Assembly: GCA_030692905.1 (NCBI GenBank)
Contig: JAUYBT010000233.1
Location: 1-19,745 of the forward strand
From: Bacteroidales bacterium
GTDB lineage: Bacteria > Bacteroidota > Bacteroidia > Bacteroidales > VadinHA17
Direction: 5' to 3'
Length of the DNA: 19,745 nt
Both the position numbers and the translations under genes were made by a program. Positions within the stretch are counted from its first letter, which is position 1. The number at the start of each line of letters is the position of its first letter. The notes below the pieces were generated by a model. That model saw only the letters and a list, made by a program, of their open reading frames with translations, did no database searches and had not been told where the DNA came from. Positions 7,561-13,371 of the stretch are shown piece by piece.

Positions 7561-8862
7561 TTAATAGATATATATCGGATTTGAATAAAGCCAGGGGACA
7601 TATTTCTCTTTCAATTTAATATGCATTTCGATCCGGTAAGCCCCTTTTTCTATTAGTTCTTCCCATGTGTATTGATAATTATCATCGGATGAAACATTGA
7701 CGGTTTTGCCATCATGTATAAGCCTGAACTGACCAGGCAAAGGAGATACAGCATTTAGTGTTTTTACCTGATCCATTTTAATAGAATCTCCGAGAATACC
7801 ACCTATACTATCATCTTGATTCATACAATAATACATGAATCCTTTGGCATCGCCAAGGCTTTTAAATGCTGTATAAAGATGCCCCATTTTCAGGTGATCA
7901 GCCAGTGATGGTACCGATAAAGTGTCAGCAAGAACATAATTAGTGATATAATTGAAACCTGATTTATAGGTATCGATCATCCATTTAAAAATCCATCCGT
8001 CTTCATCCGGTTGATGCAAAAGCCATCTGTTCCAGAATTTCACCTCCATAGTATCGATAACGTTGGCATTAGGTCCAACCCATTCAACCCGGCCATCTTT
8101 TAAATACCTTGCCCGGATGTTCTGATTCTCATGTGTATCTACAGCAGAAAACCCTACGATCTTTCTTTTAATATTTAATGAATCCCAAAGAGCCAGAATG
8201 GAAGTCTGTTCATCAAACATTTCGCGTAGAGCCCATTGACGGTATTTATTCCCATTGACAATAAAATTGATGATTTGCGGAGGCAGAGATTCATCTTTGG
8301 TATCCGTATGGAAATTATATATTTCCATACCCTGATAATATGGATTGGCCCAATTATGTGGTTCTTCTGTATGTGCATAAAAGATTATTCCACCCCTGGA
8401 AACGATATTTTTTGCAATGGTATCTTTGTCAACTTTCCAGTTAATGATAGTAGAATCAAGTGGCCAGGTATCAAATCCTTGTTTCTCGCTGCCCGGTTCG
8501 ATCAAAACCCCTTCGTAATATCCCTTGTACCCGTGTGGAAATGTATCGATATCGCCGTGGGGATGATCAGTCAGGAATATAAAGTCAATTCCGTCAATTT
8601 TTGCGGCTGGGATGATGTCATATAAAGTTCCTTTGCTATCGTGTGACAAGTAACTATGAACATGTAGAACTCCACGATAGGTGTTCAGTTTTGTCAGCGA
8701 GGCAGGTTCTTTTCGAAGTTTTTGAAACTTATTCACCTGCTTTTCAAGTTGGGGATAGGTTATCCAATGACGCCACACCGTGGGAGCTAATAGCACTAAA
8801 AGTACGAACAGGATAAATCCCAAAATAGAAAAGAGCAGATATTTTAATATTTTTTTTACCAT
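7561..8862 (-). CDS. Membrane-anchored PHP-domain metal-dependent phosphoesterase-like protein
   Basis: The 433-residue protein starts with a hydrophobic anchor (about 9-26) and then APTVW. Residues 63-245 have PHP-superfamily motifs: GVLHVHS with His67 and His69, Asp75 nearby, IFLTDHPH with Asp99 and His100, FYAHTEEP with His164, GMEIYN with Glu180, and VDTHE with Asp242 and His244. These residues typically bind two or three metals and hydrolyse phosphoesters. Residues after about 320 form a beta-rich tail ending IYIY, possibly a small sandwich domain, that I do not recognise. Most well-known PHP proteins are cytoplasmic, so the signal-anchor is notable. The gene starts 13 bases after the stop of the upstream ceramidase-like gene, which argues for one transcript. 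The substrate is unknown. Confidence 0.82.
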   Translation of the reverse strand: MVKKILKYLLFSILGFILFVLLVLLAPTVWRHWITYPQLEKQVNKFQKLRKEPASLTKLNTYRGVLHVHSYLSHDSKGTLYDIIPAAKIDGIDFIFLTDHPHGDIDTFPHGYKGYYEGVLIEPGSEKQGFDTWPLDSTIINWKVDKDTIAKNIVSRGGIIFYAHTEEPHNWANPYYQGMEIYNFHTDTKDESLPPQIINFIVNGNKYRQWALREMFDEQTSILALWDSLNIKRKIVGFSAVDTHENQNIRARYLKDGRVEWVGPNANVIDTMEVKFWNRWLLHQPDEDGWIFKWMIDTYKSGFNYITNYVLADTLSVPSLADHLKMGHLYTAFKSLGDAKGFMYYCMNQDDSIGGILGDSIKMDQVKTLNAVSPLPGQFRLIHDGKTVNVSSDDNYQYTWEELIEKGAYRIEMHIKLKEKYVPWLYSNPIYIY

Positions 8863-8875
8863 TTGAAAGCGCTCA

Positions 8876-10273
8876 TTAAATATTATCAGTATTAGTTACG
8901 ATTTTTGAAATCTGACGGATTAAATCCATTGTATATTCACCCATGTTAGGGCCGAACCAACCCATTAGCTTCGGTTCGTATTCATTAAGGTAAAAATAGC
9001 GGCCCGGAACAATATACCCGACATAACTGCCATTGAAACTTGTAACGTTCGAATTAAATCCTTTTGCAGCCAGAGCATTCTTTATCTGGAGCGCATATTC
9101 GCCACTGAAATCACAAGGAGTGGTGATCCATACCATATTGTCAATTCTTATTGCCTGCAGATACACATTTTCAGGTGGTGGCATCAATTTTTTACTTAAA
9201 TATGATGAAAGGTTGATTTTTGTTGTTATCCGCATATGGTATTCCGGTAATTGAATTTTTAATGAAACAGAGGAAAATGTTATTTTATCATTTAAAACAA
9301 CCCGGGGCAGGTGCACGTTCAGGCTATCAGCCAACGCTTCCCCGATATATTTGGGTTTATCGAATCCGTCCCCCTTTCCGACAGGGCTTTGACTTCCTGT
9401 AGAACCAGCAAAAAAGAGGGCCAGATCGGCAGAAGTATCTTCAATTTTCCGTTCCCAATAACCCGGATAATCAGCGCTGATTTCCATATTATTTGATCCC
9501 ATTGTTGTTGAATGTGCAGAAAATGAACCTATTATTGCTTTCTTATATCCGATTTGCTCAAGGGTAATAAAACTGAAATCATTGTTTTTTGTACCCAGCT
9601 CGCCTATGACACGATTTCGCGTGTAGTTTCCAGCATAAAAACATCCGGATCCTATCCGGGCAGGCCTCAAATCAGCAATTGCTGAAGTGACAGCCTTTGA
9701 AATCTTAAGAACAAGCCATCTTTCCAGGTTCTTATTCTCTTTCCCGGCAAACTGTTCCCCAATATATCCGGGTCCCCATCCACCCAGACTTGAATGGCTG
9801 TGAGTTGCTGAGAAAAACATTTGCTGCCGTAGGATTCCTCCTTTGGAAAGTAGTATAGTTACTGAATCTATAATATTTGGAGGCATAATCAACAGATCAG
9901 CGCTCACAAAAACAAGGGTTTGCCGATCGACTTTTAGTGCAACAGCCTTGACGAAAACGCTGTCATGAATACCGGTAGCTGATTTACCTTTTCGTGCCCC
10001 AAAACCAGCAAGTGGAACCTGAATGAATTTTCCTTCCCGATAAAGATCTTCAGAATTATTCAGGCTTGGTGTGATACTAATCTTAGCAAAACCAGCTTGT
10101 ATGGAGTCATTTACGATTACCATTGCTGATTTAAAGCTATCGATCCGTGCCGCAGTTTTTTGATAATAATCTTGGTGAAAATAAGAGGCTCTTTCAACAT
10201 AGCAAGTACTCAGGAAGAAAATCAAAAACATACTCAGCAGGATAATACCCAAAATGATTCCTAATCGTTTCAT
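8876..10273 (-). CDS. Membrane-anchored ceramidase-like hydrolase, variant metal site
   Basis: The 465-residue protein has a hydrophobic N-terminus (about 4-21). Cys24 in LSTC is a poor lipobox, so I favour an anchor. The ceramidase-like domain starts at AGFAKISITP (60-69) and includes ATHSHSSLGG with His158 and His160, SAHSTTMG with His254, EISADYPG with Ser266, and GSYVGYIVP with Tyr420. Where the two paralogues in this window have PGE, this one reads TTPCDFSGE. The expected zinc ligand Glu is therefore Asp388, unless Glu392 takes over. This may mark a distinct subfamily rather than an inactive enzyme, since all other site residues remain. It lies 125 bases after the ChbG-like gene, with a repeat-rich spacer between, and 13 bases before the PHP gene. 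A ceramide-type substrate is unproven. Confidence 0.82.
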   Translation of the reverse strand: MKRLGIILGIILLSMFLIFFLSTCYVERASYFHQDYYQKTAARIDSFKSAMVIVNDSIQAGFAKISITPSLNNSEDLYREGKFIQVPLAGFGARKGKSATGIHDSVFVKAVALKVDRQTLVFVSADLLIMPPNIIDSVTILLSKGGILRQQMFFSATHSHSSLGGWGPGYIGEQFAGKENKNLERWLVLKISKAVTSAIADLRPARIGSGCFYAGNYTRNRVIGELGTKNNDFSFITLEQIGYKKAIIGSFSAHSTTMGSNNMEISADYPGYWERKIEDTSADLALFFAGSTGSQSPVGKGDGFDKPKYIGEALADSLNVHLPRVVLNDKITFSSVSLKIQLPEYHMRITTKINLSSYLSKKLMPPPENVYLQAIRIDNMVWITTPCDFSGEYALQIKNALAAKGFNSNVTSFNGSYVGYIVPGRYFYLNEYEPKLMGWFGPNMGEYTMDLIRQISKIVTNTDNI

Positions 10274-10300
10274 ATGCTTTTTTTATTTTAATAAAATTAA

Positions 10301-10335
10301 AGGTAACTAATCAGTGTTAGCTAATGATAGGTAAC
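10301..10335. repeat. Short compound repeat upstream of the 8876-10273 gene
   Basis: AGGTAAC occurs at 10301-10307 and again at 10329-10335, a 28-base period. Between them lie CTAATCA (10307-10313) and CTAATGA (10321-10327), and CTAA/TTAG arms (10307-10310 and 10317-10320) form a small dyad. The site is 28 bases upstream of the ATG at 10273. It could be an operator or chance in AT-rich DNA. No clear TAnnTTTG promoter is seen in the same spacer. Confidence 0.2.
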
Positions 10336-10398
10336 AATACCCTTAAAACCAGCATCAGGATGCAAAACTGCTTGTGATTTCTTCTGCCTGCTACCTTC

Positions 10399-11325
10399 TT
10401 ATTTCTTTCTTTTCTGTAATTCCATTAATGGACGGTATCCGATAAGAATAATCTTTTCATCTTTAATTAGTTTCCTGATATCAGGATCGTTGGTATATAA
10501 ATCGGCTTCCTGTACGCGTGTTTCCCAACTATTGGTTATGGCTTTTAGTTCATCGCTTTCTTTGGATGCATGTATGAATATTTCGGTCACTCCCGGTTTA
10601 AGATTCTTGATAATGTTAGTCCAGAATGACTTGACATCCTTATAGTTTTCCATTTCATCGTAAACAAAATAATCAGTAAAGACAAGACCTTTTTCTTTGA
10701 ATTGATTGCGTAATTCCGGAAAACCAAAACCTTCCATGGTGGACTGTGCAGCCATCCGAAGGGGAAGATTGAATTCAAGGGCCAGTTGAATATAGGCTTT
10801 AAGATATTCGGGTTTGTACTGCATTGTACCCATGTGAGAGTCGATATGAGTAACCGGGATTCCTGCATCGGTGGCTTTCTTTATCTGGGCACGCCCTTCG
10901 ATCAATGCTTCTTCGGAAGTCGCATAAGCATATACCTCTTCAACGCTTCGCCAGAGAAAACCTTCAGGATCGCAAAGTCCTTTAACTATTTCGTGCGGTG
11001 CAACCGGACCCCAGCGGTAAAACTTCCACTCGGCAGTATGAGTAAGGTGTACCCCAAAATCTTTTTCAGGATGAGTATGGGTGTAGTCTGCAATCTCGTT
11101 AAACCATGGACAAGGAGTCATAATGGTCCCCGATGTGATCAGTCCGGTTTCCATTCCTTCGATGACAGCAAGGTTGGCAGAATGACACATGCCCACATCA
11201 TCGCAATTGATAATGAGCAACCTGTCAGTTGGTTTATAACCAAGCTTTTCAGCAAGTGTCTGCGAATGGCAAAAGTTACAAGTAATTAATAGCATCAGAG
11301 AAAGAGAAATTTTGATAGTCTTCAT
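10399..11325 (-). CDS. Exported ChbG/YdjC-family carbohydrate deacetylase
   Basis: The 308-residue protein has a signal peptide (about 1-22, ending CHSQ). It then follows the ChbG/YdjC deacetylase pattern: LLIINCDDVGMCHSAN with Asp42 and Asp43, a threonine-rich TSGTIMTPCPWF segment, FGVHLTHT with His93, VTHIDSHMGTM with His160, Asp162 and His164, and IFIHASK with His252. Family members remove N-acetyl groups from chitooligosaccharides or related N-acetylated sugars using a metal. The length is normal for the family plus a signal peptide. Export differs from the cytoplasmic enterobacterial ChbG and fits the periplasmic setting of its neighbours. It is the first gene of a minus-strand run of four and has a promoter-like TAGATTTG 25 bases upstream. 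The exact sugar is unknown. Confidence 0.88.
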   Translation of the reverse strand: MKTIKISLSLMLLITCNFCHSQTLAEKLGYKPTDRLLIINCDDVGMCHSANLAVIEGMETGLITSGTIMTPCPWFNEIADYTHTHPEKDFGVHLTHTAEWKFYRWGPVAPHEIVKGLCDPEGFLWRSVEEVYAYATSEEALIEGRAQIKKATDAGIPVTHIDSHMGTMQYKPEYLKAYIQLALEFNLPLRMAAQSTMEGFGFPELRNQFKEKGLVFTDYFVYDEMENYKDVKSFWTNIIKNLKPGVTEIFIHASKESDELKAITNSWETRVQEADLYTNDPDIRKLIKDEKIILIGYRPLMELQKRKK

Positions 11326-11349
11326 TTTAGTTTTAGTTTGAATTATCTA

Positions 11350-11357
11350 CAAATCTA
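11350..11357 (-). promoter_or_regulatory. Candidate -7 element TAGATTTG for the ChbG-like gene
   Basis: On the minus strand this reads TAGATTTG, a perfect match to the Bacteroidota TAnnTTTG -7 consensus. It sits 25 bases upstream of the ATG at 11325, which would give a leader of roughly 18 bases. I see no TTG at the expected -33 position, so the support is one element plus position. Confidence 0.35.
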
Positions 11358-11372
11358 ATTAAAGTGAATTAT

Positions 11373-11380
11373 TAACTTTG
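11373..11380 (+). promoter_or_regulatory. Candidate -7 element TAACTTTG toward the GH31 gene
   Basis: This is a perfect TAnnTTTG match on the plus strand, but it lies about 170 bases before the GH31 start and lacks a visible -33 TTG. If used, the leader would contain the CACKAAG repeats. The nearer TACTTTTA at 11527-11534 is an alternative. Confidence 0.2.
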
Positions 11381-11399
11381 TTGTAAAAGAAAATTTAAA

Positions 11400-11438
11400 C
11401 ACGAAGTCACACGAAGGATTTCACTAAGGTTCACTAAG
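11400..11438 (+). repeat. Four-copy CACKAAG short repeat
   Basis: CACGAAG at 11400-11406, CACGAAG(G) at 11410-11417, CACTAAG(G) at 11422-11429 and CACTAAG at 11432-11438 are spaced 10, 12 and 10 bases apart. The last two copies lie inside a tandem TTCACTAAG. Similar CACGAAG/CACAAAG-rich runs are, to my recollection, common in intergenic DNA of many environmental bacteria, with no agreed function. Confidence 0.6.
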
Positions 11439-11552
11439 TTTATGAATTAACAAGGTTGATTATTACCTGAATATCTAATTTGTTTGTGTTGTTTACTTTA
11501 ACACTTTAAATATAAGCAATAAACATTACTTTTACTGATCATTCTATATAAT

Positions 11553-13337
11553 ATGACTGTGCATGCAAGAATCCGGAAAATTTTGAAATATATATTAATA
11601 ATCGTTACCATTATTTCGCTGATATATTATTTCGGTTTTGCATTTCCATTTCGAGGAGTCACTTTTAATGCGCAACGACATGGAAATCCTCCACTTACTC
11701 CGGCGTGGGCATTGGAATGCTGGCTGTGGGAAGATGATACCAATACTGCCGAACGGGTCGATACGCTGCTGGAAGGTTACACCAAATTTGATATCCCGGT
11801 GCGCACCATTCTTGTGGACAGTCCCTGGAGTTTGCGTTATAATGATTTTGAGGTTGATACAACTCTTTATCCAAAACCTAAAGAGTGGTTCAGTAAGTTG
11901 CAAGACAAAGGTTACAGGGTAGTGCTTTGGATGACCTCCATGGTTGACAGTAAAAGCAAAGACACCAGGTTCGGAGAATCTGAATCATGGTTCAATGAGG
12001 CCAGTGAAAAAGGTTATATAGCCGGTAAAGGGGGCCAGATTAAATGGTGGAAAGGGAAGGGGGGCTTTATTGACTATACAAATCCGGACGCTATTAAATG
12101 GTGGCGCGGATTACAACAACAGGTTTTCGATTATGGCATCGACGGATGGAAGCTGGATGGCACTGCCACACTTTTTTATTCGCTAATTGGACCTTTACCT
12201 CTTCCCTATAAAACAACCCATGATGGATTGATGACCACGCGTACCTACATGGATCATTATTACAGGGATGAATATTTACACGGATTAACGCAAAATCCGG
12301 AATTTATTACATTGGCACGGGCGATTGATCGTTGGTATCATCCGGAAGGATTTGCTCCGATCGATGCTGCCCCTGTAAACTGGGTAGGAGACCAGAAGCA
12401 TACATGGGAGTCAACCGGGAAAATAACAACAGAAGATAAACAAAACAGCGATATTGCGATGGCTGGTATTGATGGAATTGAATTGGCAATCCGGAACATT
12501 ATGGCCAGTGCAAAAGCCGGATACAGCATTATTGGTTCCGACGTGGCCGGTTTCTCCGGAAGTGTAATACCACCCCGGCTTTATATCCGGTGGGCACAGT
12601 TTTCTGCATTTTGCGGATTGTTTCTCAATGGCGGTCATGGCGAAAGGGCTTTATGGAAACGGTCGCAGCAGGAACTGGAAATTATCAGGAAATTTTCGTG
12701 GCTGCATACAGAATTAATCCCTTATATGTACACCTATGTTGTTAAGGCACATAATGGCGGAACACTGCTACAACGACCAGTTAAAGGCAAATATCACTAC
12801 CTTTTCGGCGATAATTTTCTTGTTGCTCCCATTTACAGGGATCAATTAATGAATAAAATTACGCTGCCGGAAGGCAAATGGAGATATTTCTTTAATGATA
12901 AGGAAGTTATTGAAGGGCCGGTAACTTTTGAACGTGAGTTTCCCATGGATGAATATCCGGTTTATATCCGTGAAGGAGCCATCGTCCCTATGGATATTAA
13001 GCGTGACTATACCGGAATCGGGGATAAAAACTCTGAAGGATATTTAACCCTGCTCATCTATCCGGATGGTAAAAATGAATTTACTGTTCATCACCCGGAT
13101 AAAAGTGGAAGTACGTCAGTATTGGTGCAAGATGATCCGGAAAAGATTAATATCACGCTTGGAGATAATATACATAAATCACATATCCTGAATATTAACC
13201 TGCATTCAAAGCCAAAAAAGGTTGAACTGGATGATACTATTTTAGAATCAGTGAATTATAACTTCGATGAAAAACTAAACAAACTAGTTATCAGAACCGA
13301 TAATTACAGAACCGGGGAATATACTATTTATAAATAA
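11553..13337 (+). CDS. Compact membrane-anchored GH31 glycoside hydrolase
   Basis: The 594-residue protein has a hydrophobic N-terminal anchor (about 10-30) and enters the GH31 TIM barrel almost at once (TPAWALECWLW at 49-59). GIDGWKLDGT places the probable nucleophile at Asp202, VNWVGDQ the probable acid/base at Asp280, and IGSDVAGF (Asp330) matches the conserved GxDxGGF-like loop. The C-terminal part (about 405-594) has the usual GH31 beta domains, including FLVAPIYRD and YPVYIREGAIVPM. The N-terminal galactose-mutarotase-like sandwich of most GH31 enzymes is missing. An alpha-glucosidase, alpha-xylosidase or alpha-galactosidase-like activity is possible, but the specificity cannot be read. 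The gene stands alone on its strand between two minus-strand blocks and converges with the DUF4838 gene 34 bases away. The ATG gives the intact anchor. Confidence 0.87.
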   Translation: MTVHARIRKILKYILIIVTIISLIYYFGFAFPFRGVTFNAQRHGNPPLTPAWALECWLWEDDTNTAERVDTLLEGYTKFDIPVRTILVDSPWSLRYNDFEVDTTLYPKPKEWFSKLQDKGYRVVLWMTSMVDSKSKDTRFGESESWFNEASEKGYIAGKGGQIKWWKGKGGFIDYTNPDAIKWWRGLQQQVFDYGIDGWKLDGTATLFYSLIGPLPLPYKTTHDGLMTTRTYMDHYYRDEYLHGLTQNPEFITLARAIDRWYHPEGFAPIDAAPVNWVGDQKHTWESTGKITTEDKQNSDIAMAGIDGIELAIRNIMASAKAGYSIIGSDVAGFSGSVIPPRLYIRWAQFSAFCGLFLNGGHGERALWKRSQQELEIIRKFSWLHTELIPYMYTYVVKAHNGGTLLQRPVKGKYHYLFGDNFLVAPIYRDQLMNKITLPEGKWRYFFNDKEVIEGPVTFEREFPMDEYPVYIREGAIVPMDIKRDYTGIGDKNSEGYLTLLIYPDGKNEFTVHHPDKSGSTSVLVQDDPEKINITLGDNIHKSHILNINLHSKPKKVELDDTILESVNYNFDEKLNKLVIRTDNYRTGEYTIYK

Positions 13338-13371
13338 ATGTAAAAAAATTACTTATCGACACTATCCGACT

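Larger units (their letters stand above)
11326..11552. other. Divergent intergenic region (longest gene-free stretch)
   Basis: These 227 AT-rich bases separate the minus-strand deacetylase start (11325) and the plus-strand GH31 start (11553). They contain a promoter-like element on each strand (11350-11357 minus, 11373-11380 plus), the CACKAAG repeat cluster (11400-11438), and a weak dyad GTGTT/AACAC (11486-11504). TACTTTTA at 11527-11534 matches the Bacteroidota -7 consensus at all but one fixed base and would give a short leader for the GH31 gene. No open frame worth calling and no RNA gene is seen. Confidence 0.6.

Noticed and set aside
8236..8625. 129-codon open frame on the plus strand
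   Set aside because: It is antisense to the PHP-domain gene and has no recognisable motif.
10200..10206. Lipoprotein signal at LSTC in the 8876-10273 protein
   Set aside because: Thr before the Cys is a poor lipobox residue, and the hydrophobic segment fits an uncleaved anchor better.
10352..10363. Dyad GCATC-AG-GATGC downstream of the deacetylase as a terminator
   Set aside because: The loop is two bases, the stem is short, and there is no clean U-tract after it on the minus strand.
10786..11289. 167-codon open frame on the plus strand
   Set aside because: It is antisense to the ChbG-like deacetylase, which has all family motifs. The plus frame is a shadow of that codon use.
11486..11504. 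Inverted repeat GTGTT/AACAC as an operator or hairpin
   Set aside because: The stem is only five bases with a nine-base loop in AT-rich DNA, so it is easily expected by chance.
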